From assembly GCF_000024025.1 (NCBI RefSeq), contig NC_013131.1, positions 9,342,229 through 9,406,228 on the forward strand: a DNA stretch of 64,000 nt, given 5' to 3'. Source of the stretch: Catenulispora acidiphila DSM 44928 (GTDB lineage Bacteria > Actinomycetota > Actinomycetes > Streptomycetales > Catenulisporaceae). A program made the translations under genes and the position numbers. The notes beneath the pieces are model-generated. The model had not been told where the DNA came from and did not search any database. It saw only the letters and a program-made list of their open reading frames with translations. This document shows positions 7,680 to 17,648 of the stretch, one piece after another; within the stretch, counting starts at the first letter, position 1; each line of letters begins with the position of its first letter.

Positions 7680-8966
7680 TCAGACCGTACGGTGCACGAT
7701 TTTGCCGGCGAGCACCGTCGCCACACACGCGCCGCGGTCGATCAGCCGCTTGTAGGGGTCGCCGTCAGCGTCGCCGTCAGTGCTGCTGTCACCGCTGCCG
7801 TCCGCCACCGAGAACACCGCGAAATCGGCACGGACCCCGGGCTCCAGACGTCCGACCCGATCCGGTCCCTCGGTCAGCCCGAGCGCCGCCGCGCCGCCGA
7901 GCGTCGCCGCCTCCACGATGCGCCGGTCCAGATCCTCGGCGGTGTATCCCTGGTTCCGGGCCACGGCGCGCAAAGCCCGCGCCTCCTCCAGCAGATCGAG
8001 CGAGGGCGAGGAGGCGGCGGAGTCGGTACCGATGCCGATCGGCGATCCCTCCTCCAGATACGCGGCGACCGGCGGCTCGCCGGCCTCCAGGATCCGGTTC
8101 GAGCGCACGCACAACGCCACCGCGGTCCCCCGCTCGCGCAGCAGCGCGCGGTCGGAGGCGCTGACGTGGATGCCGTGCGCGATATGGCAATCGTCGCCGA
8201 GCGCACCGCGCGCGTCGGCCCACTCCACGGGAGTGAGGCCGGTGCCGTGGTCGAGGATGTCGGAGAAGTCGAGCCCGAACTGCTTGGCGTTGTCGGCGAA
8301 GGGACCGGTACCGGTCAGCACGTACTCCGACTCCTGCATGGTCTCCGCGATGTGCGGATGCAGGCGCTTGCCGCGCTCGTGCGCGATGGTGACGCAGTCC
8401 TCGTACACACCCGTGCTGATGGTGAACGGCGTGTGCGGCGAGACGCCCCGGACCGGTCCTCCGGAGCCGTCGACCGCCGTGACCAGATCGGCCCGCTTGC
8501 CCGCCGCCCACGAGGCGTCGTCGGCGAAGACCGCCTCGATGTAGGCCACACCCCGGATCCCGCTGCGGGCGATCGCGGACAGCACCGCCGGCTCGGTCAC
8601 GATGTCCGCGACAGCCGTGGTCCCGGTCTTCAGATACGCGTGCAGCCCGCGGCGTGTGGACTCCTGCCACATCGCGTCGGTGAACGTCGCCCGGCGCGCG
8701 ACCATCTGGTGCAGCCACTCCGGGAACGGGAGTCCGGAGGACGCCAGGTCCCCGAAGTCGTAGTACTGCGTGTGCGCGTGGCTGTTGACCAGTCCCGGCG
8801 TGATGACGCCCGGCCATTCGCGGACGCGCGCCTCGGGATGCGCGGCGACGAGGTCGGCACGGGTGCCGACGGCGACGACGCGGTCGTTGTCGACGACGAC
8901 GGCGCCGTCCGGGATCGGGGCGGCGGTCATCGGCAGGACGAGCGGGGCAGCGTGGAGGGTCAGCAC
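7680..8966 (-). CDS. mqnX: aminodeoxyfutalosine deaminase (amidohydrolase superfamily)
   Basis: The 428-residue amidohydrolase has the metal-binding HxH in LVNSHAHTQYYD (His63, His65), further ligands in HIAETMQESEY and the HGIHVS motif, and the IGTDSAASSPSLDLLEEARAL aspartate block. This pattern matches the ATZ/TRZ-like deaminases of actinobacteria shown to convert 6-amino-6-deoxyfutalosine to futalosine. The gene lies beside menG and mqnC, and the window also encodes MqnE (makes the substrate) and MqnB (uses the product), which supports the assignment. The GTG start at 8966 is preceded by TAACCT (8973-8978) 6 nt upstream, so the mRNA is probably leaderless. A different purine or guanine deaminase activity is the main alternative. 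Confidence 0.82.
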   Translation of the reverse strand: MLTLHAAPLVLPMTAAPIPDGAVVVDNDRVVAVGTRADLVAAHPEARVREWPGVITPGLVNSHAHTQYYDFGDLASSGLPFPEWLHQMVARRATFTDAMWQESTRRGLHAYLKTGTTAVADIVTEPAVLSAIARSGIRGVAYIEAVFADDASWAAGKRADLVTAVDGSGGPVRGVSPHTPFTISTGVYEDCVTIAHERGKRLHPHIAETMQESEYVLTGTGPFADNAKQFGLDFSDILDHGTGLTPVEWADARGALGDDCHIAHGIHVSASDRALLRERGTAVALCVRSNRILEAGEPPVAAYLEEGSPIGIGTDSAASSPSLDLLEEARALRAVARNQGYTAEDLDRRIVEAATLGGAAALGLTEGPDRVGRLEPGVRADFAVFSVADGSGDSSTDGDADGDPYKRLIDRGACVATVLAGKIVHRTV

Positions 8967-8972
8967 GGTTCG

Positions 8973-8978
8973 AGGTTA
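8973..8978 (-). promoter_or_regulatory. -10 box of leaderless mqnX promoter
   Basis: TAACCT on the minus strand ends 6 nt before the GTG at 8966. It matches the TANNNT pattern seen before several other starts in this window, and the same hexamer precedes mqnA. Confidence 0.45.
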
Positions 8979-8984
8979 AAGCAC

Positions 8985-9022
8985 GGCTGCGGGCCGGGGC
9001 GTTTCCGCACCGGCCCGCAGCC
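8985..9022 (-). terminator. hairpin terminator after the phosphodiesterase gene
   Basis: A 13-bp perfect stem, GGCTGCGGGCCGG at 8985-8997 and CCGGCCCGCAGCC at 9010-9022, with a 12-nt loop lies 58 bp beyond the phosphodiesterase stop and just before the mqnX promoter. Confidence 0.7.
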
Positions 9023-9079
9023 TTCGATCCTCAGTCACAGACGCGGAAGCGACGACCGCTCTGTGCAAGCGAACACTGC

Positions 9080-10753
9080 TCAGTCGCGATCGCGGCCGAG
9101 CTCCGGCAGCACCGCGGTGTGCTCGATCCGCACCGCCTGCAGGCGCTGCGGGTCCAGGCCGAGCAGACGCAGGATGGTCGGCGCGATCTGCGTGGTCTCG
9201 ACCTGCTGACCGTTCACGCCGCGCGCGCTGACGCCCGCGCCGGACACCACGATCGGCACGTTGCGGTCGTCCGCGGAAGCGCCGCCGTGCTCGGCGATCT
9301 TGCTCTTCCCGCCGGTGTACACCACGCCCTGCTGCGCGACGCCGAACAGGTCCGGCACGCGGGTGTCGCCGGGCTGCGCGTGGAAGTACCGGCGCGCCTC
9401 GGCGCCGGCGTAGACGGTGGTCAGACCGCCGTGCGTGAACGGCTTGGCGGCACCGGTGATGCCGTTGCCGCTACCGCTCTGCGCCAGCAGGTAGTTCTTG
9501 GCGAAGTCCGCGGCGGCCTGGCTGCGGTCGTTGAGCCACAGCAGCATGGCGTCGTCGTCGACGGAGAACGCGACGAGGTCGCCGGCGCCCGGATGGGCCT
9601 TCTTCCACGCCGCGTTCAGCCCGTCGAGCAGCGGTCCGTCGGGGATGCGGGTCAGCGCGGCCGGATCCTTCGGGGACTGGCCGTGCTTGGCCGACAGGAT
9701 GATCGTGGTGCTCTTCGCCAGACCGTCCTTCTTCAGCTCGGCGGTGAACCGGCCGACCTCGCCGTTGACGAAGTCCAGCGAGCCGGACAGCAGCGGGCCG
9801 GGGGTCTTGCCGTCGGCGAGGTAGCCGCCGCCCTGGCCGTCGGAGGTCGGCAGCTTCTGCGCGGTGGAGACGGACTGGAAGTTCAGGCCGAGGATCGCCG
9901 GGGTGCCGACCTTGGTCTTGCCGCTGTGGTCGTAGCCGTCGATCTCGTTCAGGACGGCCTGGACCTTGTAGTCGTCGTACTGGCGGGTCGCGGCGTTGTC
10001 CGTGGTCCAGTCCTGACCCGCGGGCAGTGCCGGGTCCTGGCTGTTGATTTCGGGCGTGAACAGGTCCTGAATGCCATCGCCGGACGGGCCCGACAGGATG
10101 TCGTAGGCGGCGTGCTTGTCCGACCACGCCGTGCGCAGACCGGCGTCGGCGATCACATTGAAGACCGTGTTCACCTGCAGGTAGGAGTTCGGGGCGACCG
10201 GCTTGCAGGTCTTCGGGTCCACCGGGAGCTTCGCCGGGTTGATCAGCGACTTGGCGTCGCCGGTGAGGTTCAGGATCGAGTTCGGCAGCCCGGTCAGGCC
10301 CTGCCCGGCGTCGATCGAGGCCTTGTTCCAGTCCAGGTCCTCGGTCAGGTCGACCTCGGCGCCGAGCGGGACGCTGCCGTCGCACGCGGTCGTGCCGGCC
10401 GGCAGCAGGCCGTGGTTGTAGGTGTCGTCGTAGTAGACGCCGGTGGTGCCCGGGTCGCCGCCGGTGACCTGAGCGGTCATGCCGGGGAAGGAGTCGGACG
10501 GGACCGGGGTCGAGGCCGCGGAGTAGTCCACGCCGCCCTTGACCAGCGCGGCGAGCGCCGAATTCGGGTGCTGCTTCACGTACCAGGCCAGGTCGGACTG
10601 GTGCAGTCCGTCCACTGAGACCAGGAGTACGTGCTTCGCGGGGGCGTGCGACGAGCCGTGCGAGTCCGCCTGGGACGGGGCGGCGGCCAGGACTCCGCCG
10701 AGCAGGGCGGTCAGGCCGCCGGCGACGGCGAGCCGGGTGACGGTGCGGGACAA
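9080..10753 (-). CDS. secreted type I phosphodiesterase / nucleotide pyrophosphatase family protein
   Basis: The 557-residue protein is in the alkaline-phosphatase superfamily. A signal peptide covers the N-terminus (RTVTRLAVAGGLTALLGG, cleavage likely after PSQA). The metal site is suggested by HVLLVSVDGLHQSD (Asp ligand), the nucleophile region VPSDSFPGMTA, the SAKHGQSPKD segment and AEHGGASADDRNVPIVV with the C-terminal His. It probably hydrolyses phosphodiesters or nucleotide pyrophosphates outside the cell; substrate unknown. The start chosen is TTG at 10753 because AAGGGAG lies 8 nt before it and the signal peptide follows directly; an upstream extension to 10927 lacks signal-like sequence. 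Confidence 0.8.
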   Translation of the reverse strand: MSRTVTRLAVAGGLTALLGGVLAAAPSQADSHGSSHAPAKHVLLVSVDGLHQSDLAWYVKQHPNSALAALVKGGVDYSAASTPVPSDSFPGMTAQVTGGDPGTTGVYYDDTYNHGLLPAGTTACDGSVPLGAEVDLTEDLDWNKASIDAGQGLTGLPNSILNLTGDAKSLINPAKLPVDPKTCKPVAPNSYLQVNTVFNVIADAGLRTAWSDKHAAYDILSGPSGDGIQDLFTPEINSQDPALPAGQDWTTDNAATRQYDDYKVQAVLNEIDGYDHSGKTKVGTPAILGLNFQSVSTAQKLPTSDGQGGGYLADGKTPGPLLSGSLDFVNGEVGRFTAELKKDGLAKSTTIILSAKHGQSPKDPAALTRIPDGPLLDGLNAAWKKAHPGAGDLVAFSVDDDAMLLWLNDRSQAAADFAKNYLLAQSGSGNGITGAAKPFTHGGLTTVYAGAEARRYFHAQPGDTRVPDLFGVAQQGVVYTGGKSKIAEHGGASADDRNVPIVVSGAGVSARGVNGQQVETTQIAPTILRLLGLDPQRLQAVRIEHTAVLPELGRDRD

Positions 10754-11023
10754 GGCGGGGACTCCCTTGTGACGTGGAACCGGCCCGGGATGGCCGGTCG
10801 CCGCCCGGTAGCCTGCGAGGCGAAGATGGACGCAGGCTCCGCCTCCGGCTGAACTCCACGCCAACGGCACCCTGCCGGGCGGTGAGCGGGACGGCGAAGA
10901 GCTGTTATCGCCCGACAGAAACCTCATTCACCGGACATGCGCCGCCTTGCCGCCCGGCCGCGAGCAGGCAGCCGGACAGCCGGACGGCGCACGAGCATCC
11001 ACGAATGCTGAGATACCGGCGAT
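10754..11023. other. intergenic region upstream of the phosphodiesterase
   Basis: Roughly 270 bp between the ligase stop and the phosphodiesterase start contain no convincing gene. The minus strand could carry a leader of unusual length for this window. GGAGGCGGAGCC-type short inverted sequence is present near 10825-10850, but I could not match it to a known riboswitch. Confidence 0.4.
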
Positions 11024-12568
11024 TCAGTTCACCTTGCGCTCCCGGCCCTCCCAGTACGGCTCGCGCAGCTTGAACTTCTGCAGCTTGCCGGTCGCGGTGC
11101 GCGGCAGCGTCTCGCGGAACTCCACACTCGTCGGCGCCTTGTAGCCGGCGATCAAACCCTTGCAGTGCTTGATGACCTCGGCTTCGGTGGTGGCCAGCGA
11201 GGCGTGGTCCTCCTTCAAAACGACCAGTGCCTTGATGGTCTCGCCCCACTTCTCGTCCGGGACACCGATGACCGCGCACTCGGCGATCCCCGGGTGCTTG
11301 TACAGCGCGTCCTCGACCTCGATGGAGGAGACGTTCTCCCCGCCGGTGATGATGACGTCCTTCTTGCGGTCGGAGATCGTCAGGTGGCCGTCGTCGCTGA
11401 TCGCGCCGCCGTCGCCGGTGTGGAACCAGTCGCCGGCCAGGGCCCGCTCCGACTCCTCGGGCTGCTGCCAGTAGCCCTCCAGGACCACGTTGGAGCGCAC
11501 CAGGACCTCGCCGTCGGCGTCGGTGACCATCTGGGTGCCCAAGGAGGGCACGCCGGCGCGCATGAGGTTCTGCGCGCGCTCCAGGCTCGACAGGGCGTCC
11601 CACTCTTCGCGGGTGCGGTTCACGGTGACCAGCGGGGCGGTCTCGGTCAGGCCGTAGATCTGGTTGAACTGCCAGCCGAGGACGTCCTCGACCTGCTGGA
11701 TGACGGTGCTCGGCGGCGGGGCGCCGGCCACCACGACCCGGACCCGGTCGCGGCCGGGGATCTCGCCGTCCCACTCCTTCGCCGCCGCCAGCACCATCGC
11801 GATGACGGTCGGGGCGCCGTTGAGGAGCGTGACGCCGTGCTCTTCGACCCGGCGCAGGACCTCGGCGCCGTCCACCTTCCGCAGCACGACCTGCTTGGCG
11901 CCCAGACCGGTGACCACGTACGGCATGCCCCAGCCGTTGGCGTGGAACATCGGCAGGGTGTGCAGGTAGACGTCGCGGTCGCTGACGCCGAGGTGCAGGC
12001 CCATGAGGACGGCGTTCAGCCAGATGTTGCGGTGCGTCAGCTGCACGCCCTTGGGCCGCGCGGTGGTCCCGGAGGTGTAGTTGATGGTCGCGGTGTCGTT
12101 CTCGCCGACGGCGTGCCGCACCGGCTCGTGGTCGCCTTCGAAGAACTCGGCGTCGGTCTGGGCGCCGATGACGAAGCGGTGCCGCGCCGTGACGCCCTTG
12201 AGCGAGTCCTCCAGCTCCGGATCGACCAGCAGCACCTCCGCCCCGCTGTGCTCGACGATGTAGGCGACCTCGTCGGCGCGCAGCCGGAAGTTCACCGGCA
12301 CCAGCACCCGGCCGTATCCGCTGACGCCGAAGAAGGAGGTCAGCAGCCGCGCGGAGTTGTGCGACACCACCGCGACCCGCGCCCCGGCCTCGACACCCAG
12401 CCGGTCCAGCGCCGCCGCCTGCGCCCGCGCACGCCTGGCGATGTCCTTGTAGGTGACGGCGCCCCAGGACGGCGCGGGCTGGTCGGGTTCGTCGACGACA
12501 GCCGCGCGGTCACCGTAGACGATTTCCGCGCGGTCCAGGAAGTCGGAGACAGTGAGGGGAATCTGCAT
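11024..12568 (-). CDS. AMP-forming acyl-CoA synthetase / fatty acid-CoA ligase family protein
   Basis: The 514-residue ANL-superfamily enzyme activates a carboxylic acid with ATP and CoA. Visible core motifs are [12 protein letters not shown] (A3, about residue 165), IYGLTETAP (A5), DWFHTGDGG (A7), [17 protein letters not shown] (A8) and the C-terminal [14 protein letters not shown] with the catalytic Lys (A10). The [15 protein letters not shown] segment resembles medium- or long-chain acyl-CoA ligases. The substrate cannot be read from sequence. The ATG at 12568 is preceded closely by GAGGGA. It is flanked by mqnC, which does not by itself imply a menaquinone role. Confidence 0.88.
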   Translation of the reverse strand: MQIPLTVSDFLDRAEIVYGDRAAVVDEPDQPAPSWGAVTYKDIARRARAQAAALDRLGVEAGARVAVVSHNSARLLTSFFGVSGYGRVLVPVNFRLRADEVAYIVEHSGAEVLLVDPELEDSLKGVTARHRFVIGAQTDAEFFEGDHEPVRHAVGENDTATINYTSGTTARPKGVQLTHRNIWLNAVLMGLHLGVSDRDVYLHTLPMFHANGWGMPYVVTGLGAKQVVLRKVDGAEVLRRVEEHGVTLLNGAPTVIAMVLAAAKEWDGEIPGRDRVRVVVAGAPPPSTVIQQVEDVLGWQFNQIYGLTETAPLVTVNRTREEWDALSSLERAQNLMRAGVPSLGTQMVTDADGEVLVRSNVVLEGYWQQPEESERALAGDWFHTGDGGAISDDGHLTISDRKKDVIITGGENVSSIEVEDALYKHPGIAECAVIGVPDEKWGETIKALVVLKEDHASLATTEAEVIKHCKGLIAGYKAPTSVEFRETLPRTATGKLQKFKLREPYWEGRERKVN

Positions 12569-12669
12569 TCCCTCACTGTCTTACTTCCCTGGTCGGTCTG
12601 CATAGAGGGCGTTCGGTGGTTTACCCGGCGTGTCGCGGGATCGGGGCGGCTGCGGGCTGCCGCGCGCCC

Positions 12670-13884
12670 TCAGCGCACGTCGACGAGCTTCAGCTCCGGG
12701 TGCGCCGTCCCGCCCTCGATCGCGGTGGAGGCGATGTGGCTCATCACGTGGTCGTCGACCGGGTCGTTCGCCGGGTCGTCGTGCACGGTGATCAGGTTGT
12801 AGGTGGTGCTGCGCTGGGCCGGGACGCGGCCGGCGGCGCGGATCAGGTGGATGAGCTCCATGCGGTTGGAGCGGTGCTTGGCGCCGGCGGAGGAGACGAC
12901 GTTCTCCTCCAGCATCACCGAGCCGAGGTCGTCGGCGCCGTAGTGCAGGGAGAGCTGCCCGGCCTCCTTGCCGACGGTGAGCCAGGAGCCCTGGATGTGC
13001 GCGACGTTGTGCAGGTACAGGCGGGCGACGGCGATCAGGCGCAGGTACTCGAACATCGTGGCCTGTGTACGGCCCTTGAGGTGGTTGTTCTCCGGCTGGT
13101 ACGTGTACGGGATGAAGGCGCGGAAGCCGCCGGTGCGGTCCTGCACGTCGCGGATCATGCGCAGGTGCTCGATGCGCTCGGCGTTGGTCTCGCCGGTGCC
13201 CATGAGCATCGTGGAGGTGCTCTCCAGCCCGAGGCCGTGGGCGGTCTCCATGATCTCCAGCCAGCGCTCGCCGGACTCCTTCAGCGGCGCGATGGCCGTG
13301 CGGGGACGCGCCGGGAGGAGCTCGGCGCCGGCACCGGCGAAGGAGTCCAGACCCGACTCCTTCAGCCGGGTGATGGCCTCCTCGATGGTGACGCCGGAGA
13401 CCTTCGCCATGTGCTGCACCTCGGACGCGCCGAGGGAGTGGATGACCAGCTGCGGGAACTCGGCCTTGATGGCGCGGAAGTTCTCCTCGTAGTACTCGAC
13501 CCCGTAGTCCGGGTGGTGCCCGCCCTGGAACATGATCTGCGTACCGCCGAGGGCGACGGTCTCCGCGCAGCGGCGCAGGATGTCCTCCAGCGGACGGCTC
13601 CACACCTTGTCGGACTTCGGCGCCGCGTAGAACGCGCAGAACTTGCACGCCGTGACGCAGGCGTTGGTGTAGTTGATGTTCCGCTCGATGATGTACGTGG
13701 CGATCTCGCCGTTCTCGCCGTAGACGCCGGAGTAGCGCTTGCGGCGTGCGGCGTCCGCGGCGGTCCCCAGAGAGTGCAGAGGCGCGTGCCGGTACAGTTC
13801 CAGCGCTTCCTCGTACTCGATCCGTCCGCCGTCGGCGGCCCGGTCGAGCGCGTCTTGGAGCTCCGCGGAGATCTGCTTGCTCAT
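12670..13884 (-). CDS. mqnC: cyclic dehypoxanthinylfutalosine synthase (radical SAM)
   Basis: MqnC cyclises dehypoxanthine futalosine, building the spiro precursor of the naphthoate ring. The 404-residue protein has the radical-SAM cluster motif CVTACKFCAFY (Cys76, Cys80, Cys83), the MqnC-typical GGTQIMFQGGHHPDYG, and YQPENNHLKG in the C-terminal half. GGTQ distinguishes it from MqnE (at 18339-19499). Its start, ATG 13884, has AAGGG about 9 nt upstream. It lies downstream of the DUF1152 gene on the same strand. Confidence 0.95.
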   Translation of the reverse strand: MSKQISAELQDALDRAADGGRIEYEEALELYRHAPLHSLGTAADAARRKRYSGVYGENGEIATYIIERNINYTNACVTACKFCAFYAAPKSDKVWSRPLEDILRRCAETVALGGTQIMFQGGHHPDYGVEYYEENFRAIKAEFPQLVIHSLGASEVQHMAKVSGVTIEEAITRLKESGLDSFAGAGAELLPARPRTAIAPLKESGERWLEIMETAHGLGLESTSTMLMGTGETNAERIEHLRMIRDVQDRTGGFRAFIPYTYQPENNHLKGRTQATMFEYLRLIAVARLYLHNVAHIQGSWLTVGKEAGQLSLHYGADDLGSVMLEENVVSSAGAKHRSNRMELIHLIRAAGRVPAQRSTTYNLITVHDDPANDPVDDHVMSHIASTAIEGGTAHPELKLVDVR

Positions 13885-13936
13885 CGGGCGTGCCCTTCGT
13901 CCGGATCGTCAGTGCTTCTCCAGAGTACTTCGGTAC

Positions 13937-14914
13937 TCAGTGCGGGAACTGTCTGGGTATCCGGCGCTCGGGGAGGCCGTCCCGGAAGGTTCCGATGATC
14001 GTCGCGATCTGTCGGAAGGTCTGAGTACCTTCCAACATCGGCAAGTAGAGATGCCGGGCCGCCAATCCCTCGACGGTGACTGTGAAGTACATCGCCATGA
14101 GAGGGTTCACAAAAAGCACACTGTTCTGTGTGCGTTGTGTGAAGTGGACATTTCCGGACACGCCCAGCATCGCGGAAGCGATCTGGCCCTGCACGATCGA
14201 GGGTCGCGACGGCGTGTTCTCCTGCGCGTACGCGACCGCGTCCAGATACAGCGAGCCCTCGCGGCTGGCGCGCGGGATGGAGAACGCGCCGAGGTAGGCG
14301 CCGTCCGCGTCCAAGTCGGCGAGGTTCTCGAGCACCTGCACGTGGTTCACGCCGTGGTAGGAGTCGATGCCGAAGCCGATGCTGACCACCAGCCGGACCG
14401 ATATCTCATCCAAGCCGGCGACGGTCGCCAGGCTCAGCATGTCCTCCTCGGGCGTTCCGAGCCCGGCTTCGTCGCCGCGCATGAGGATGTCGGTCCCGCC
14501 GTCGACCAGGACGATCGCGTCGATGCCGAGGTGGGCGATCAGTGCTCGGTACGCCTCGCGCAGCGGCTCGACGCCGGTGCGCTGGAACGAGTAGACCGTC
14601 GAGGGCTCGCCCACGGTCTTCAGCCAGCGGGCGAGTGTGCGCTCCGGGAAGTACTCAGCGAAGCCGCCGCTGGCCGGGGTGATGGCCGCGACGTCGGGCG
14701 CGAGCCACGCGTCGAGGCTGAAGCCAGAGGAGACGAAGGTCAGGCTGCCGAGGAACACCTCCGCGCCGCGCTCCCGCAGCGCCATCGCCAGGGGCACGCC
14801 GCCGAAGACGTCAAAGCCGCCGCCGGCGCCGGCGATCAGGACGCGCCGGGAGTCGGCGAGCGCGGCGAACAGCGGCAGCTCGCGCAGACTGGTGGTCGTC
14901 GCACTGGCGGTCAT
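13937..14914 (-). CDS. DUF1152 domain protein
   Basis: The 325-residue protein has a glycine-rich VLIAGAGGGFDVFGGVPLAMAL near residues 25-46, an IVLVDGGTDILMRGDEAGLG block near 155 and VSIGFGIDSYHGVNH near 200. These fit the DUF1152 family, whose function is unknown. The glycine-rich start suggests nucleotide binding, but this is a guess. TACAGT lies 8 nt before the ATG and no Shine-Dalgarno is seen, so it may be leaderless. mqnC follows 52 bp downstream on the same strand. Confidence 0.75.
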   Translation of the reverse strand: MTASATTTSLRELPLFAALADSRRVLIAGAGGGFDVFGGVPLAMALRERGAEVFLGSLTFVSSGFSLDAWLAPDVAAITPASGGFAEYFPERTLARWLKTVGEPSTVYSFQRTGVEPLREAYRALIAHLGIDAIVLVDGGTDILMRGDEAGLGTPEEDMLSLATVAGLDEISVRLVVSIGFGIDSYHGVNHVQVLENLADLDADGAYLGAFSIPRASREGSLYLDAVAYAQENTPSRPSIVQGQIASAMLGVSGNVHFTQRTQNSVLFVNPLMAMYFTVTVEGLAARHLYLPMLEGTQTFRQIATIIGTFRDGLPERRIPRQFPH

Positions 14915-14974
14915 GGCAGAGGACTGTAACCGCGGGCTGCGGACTGTGCTTTGTGCTTGCCGGGCAGGCGCCGA

Positions 14975-15529
14975 CTACTTCTCGCCGGCGCGGAAGATCA
15001 TGCAGGTCGACGTGGCGGTCGCGTACAGCTTTCCGTTGCCGTCGACGATCCGCGCCTCGGCCAGCGCGGTGCGGCGCCCCATGTGCGTCACCGTGCCGAT
15101 GCACTGCACCTGGCCGGTGTCCTTGGTCATCCCGCGCAGGAACTTCACCGACAGGTCGAGGGAGGTGTAGTAGTCGCCGGCCGGGAGCAGCGACTGCACC
15201 GCGCAGCCGCAGGCGGAGTCCAGGAGGGTGGCGTAGACGCCGCCGTGGACCGAGCCGATCGGGTTGTAGTGGTGCTCGGCGGGGGTCAGGGTGAAGATCA
15301 CCCGACCCTCCGCGACGTCGCTGATGCCGTCGAAGCCCAGCGTCTCGGAGATCGGCGGCTTGGGCACGCGACCCTCGGCCATCGCCCGCAAGTACTCCAC
15401 GCCGGACATGCCCGCGCCCTCGGCGAAGGAGGCCAGCGGGTCGTTCCAGGCGTACGTGCGGGTGCGCTGGGCGTCCTCGGCGGCGCCGGTGCTCTCGGCG
15501 CCCTCGATGCCGTCCATGGTCTCGGTCAT
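14975..15529 (-). CDS. PaaI-family hotdog thioesterase
   Basis: The 184-residue protein has a ~45-residue acidic N-terminus followed by a hotdog domain. The family signature is NPIGSVHGGVYATLLDSACGCAV (His/Gly and Asp catalytic region), then SLDLSVKFLRGMT and GRRTALAEARIVDGNGKLYATATSTC. PaaI-like enzymes hydrolyse acyl-CoA thioesters, often aromatic ones. The ATG at 15529 has a good GGAGG 9 nt upstream. A short palindrome lies about 45 bp upstream. Since the futalosine route needs no CoA thioester, a direct role in menaquinone synthesis is not expected. Confidence 0.85.
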   Translation of the reverse strand: MTETMDGIEGAESTGAAEDAQRTRTYAWNDPLASFAEGAGMSGVEYLRAMAEGRVPKPPISETLGFDGISDVAEGRVIFTLTPAEHHYNPIGSVHGGVYATLLDSACGCAVQSLLPAGDYYTSLDLSVKFLRGMTKDTGQVQCIGTVTHMGRRTALAEARIVDGNGKLYATATSTCMIFRAGEK

Positions 15530-15571
15530 GGCCGCGTACCTCCGGGTGCGAGTGGGCCGACGTCAGTTAGC

Positions 15572-15583
15572 TACTGATAAGTA
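15572..15583. promoter_or_regulatory. candidate operator upstream of the thioesterase gene
   Basis: TACT-GATA-AGTA is a perfect 4+4 inverted repeat in an AT-rich island within GC-rich sequence, flanked by GTTA/TAAC on the outside (15566-15585). It lies 43-54 bp upstream of the thioesterase ATG, consistent with repressor control at the promoter. Confidence 0.4.
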
Positions 15584-15604
15584 ACAACGAGTTTAGCCCA
15601 CGCC

Positions 15605-15672
15605 TGGTTCCCGGGTTCCCGGGTTCCGGGGTCTCCGGCTCCTCGGGTTCTCGGGTTCCAGGGTTCTCGCCC
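15605..15672. repeat. degenerate GGGTTC tandem repeats after mqnA
   Basis: Short units of the type GGGTTCCC or CGGGTTCTC recur about seven times immediately downstream of the mqnA stop codon. They are similar in style, not in sequence, to the repeats after the reductase and mqnE genes. Confidence 0.6.
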
Positions 15673-15675
15673 AGT

Positions 15676-16590
<915 letters not shown>

Positions 16591-16667
16591 TCAGGAGTCC
16601 AGTGGCGGGGCACTCGGGCGAAAGCGGCGAGCCGGACACGCGCCCCCGGCGCGCCGCGACCGCCGGG

Positions 16668-17075
16668 TCAGTCCTCGTCCTCCATGGACGCGTTCTCCTG
16701 GAACCGGTCGGCCAGCCGCTCGGTGCGCTGGGTCACCTGCACCGACATCGCGTCGCGCTGGCGGGAGAGCAGGAAGAAGGACGCCACGCCGGAGACCAGC
16801 AGCGCGCCCATCATCAGGTACAGCACGCCGTTGCCGGTCACGATGTGCCCGGTCGCCGCGACCAGTCCCCACAGCACGCCGAGCGACGCGATGAAGATCC
16901 CGATGCGCAGGGTGGCGTAGCGCATCGTGGCGTGCTTGGCCACGGCCGCAGCCGCGCCGGCGGCCAGCACGTCGGAATCGGTCGGCGCGTCCTCGGCGGT
17001 CGCGACCGCGGTGTCCGCCGCGCCCGCGGCGTCCTTCACCTCGGCCTTGTCAGCCGTCTTGTTGTCGGCAGGCAT
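16668..17075 (-). CDS. DUF4229 small membrane protein
   Basis: The 135-residue protein has a charged, Ala-rich N-terminus (MPADNKTADKAEVKDA) to about residue 48, then two membrane segments: YATLRIGIFIASLGVLWGLV, and VLYLMMGALLVSGVASFFLL followed by SRQRDAMSVQV. This is the DUF4229 pattern, a family of unknown function found in actinobacteria near mqnA and prenyltransferase genes. The start is ATG 17075, preceded by GGAAGGAG at 7 nt; a longer frame to 17114 has no such signal. Confidence 0.82.
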   Translation of the reverse strand: MPADNKTADKAEVKDAAGAADTAVATAEDAPTDSDVLAAGAAAAVAKHATMRYATLRIGIFIASLGVLWGLVAATGHIVTGNGVLYLMMGALLVSGVASFFLLSRQRDAMSVQVTQRTERLADRFQENASMEDED

Positions 17076-17121
17076 CCGCCGACTCCTTCCATCGGTATGA
17101 GAGACCAGCCACACACGAGGT

Positions 17122-17631
17122 CTACAGGCTCAGCGCAAAGTAGATCTCGTCCCGGTAGTCGTCCGCCGAAACGCGCAACATCCGCGGGATGCGGCCGACC
17201 TCGGTGTATCCGCACTTGCTGTAGAAGTGTTCCAGCCCGAGCCCGCCGCGACAGGTGAGGTGGAGCATTTCGACACCGTCGAGGGTACGCGCCACGTCCT
17301 CGGCTGCCCGCATCAGTTCCACCCCGTAGCCCTTGCCCTGGTGCTTCGGGTGCACGACCACGGTCTTGAGCAGGCGCGCGTGGCTCTTCAACGCGAACTG
17401 GTGGTCCACCACGACCAGGAACGCCGCCGGCTCGCCGTCCTCGAAGCCGACCAGGAACAGGTCCCTGCCGACCGCGAAGTTCCCGAACGCCGCGGCGTCC
17501 ACGGTCTCGCGCTCCACCGGGGCGACGAAGCCGATCGCGCCGCCGGCGTTGGTGGCGTCGGTCCAGATGTCGACGAGCCGCGCGCGCAGCGAGTCGGGGA
17601 TCTCGGCGTAGGTCTGGAAGGTCAGGGCCAT
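17122..17631 (-). CDS. GNAT-family N-acetyltransferase
   Basis: The 169-residue protein has the GNAT acetyl-CoA site LLKTVVVHPKHQGKGYGVELM (motif A, about residues 87-107; the Q-G-K-G-Y core corresponds to Q/RxxGxG/A), followed by LTCRGGLGLEHFYSKCGYTEVGRIP (motif B). Substrate unknown. GAGGAG lies just before the ATG at 17631. It stands 46 bp upstream of the DUF4229 start on the same strand and may form an operon with it. Confidence 0.85.
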   Translation of the reverse strand: MALTFQTYAEIPDSLRARLVDIWTDATNAGGAIGFVAPVERETVDAAAFGNFAVGRDLFLVGFEDGEPAAFLVVVDHQFALKSHARLLKTVVVHPKHQGKGYGVELMRAAEDVARTLDGVEMLHLTCRGGLGLEHFYSKCGYTEVGRIPRMLRVSADDYRDEIYFALSL

Positions 17632-17648
17632 GACGCTCCTCGTTCGGC

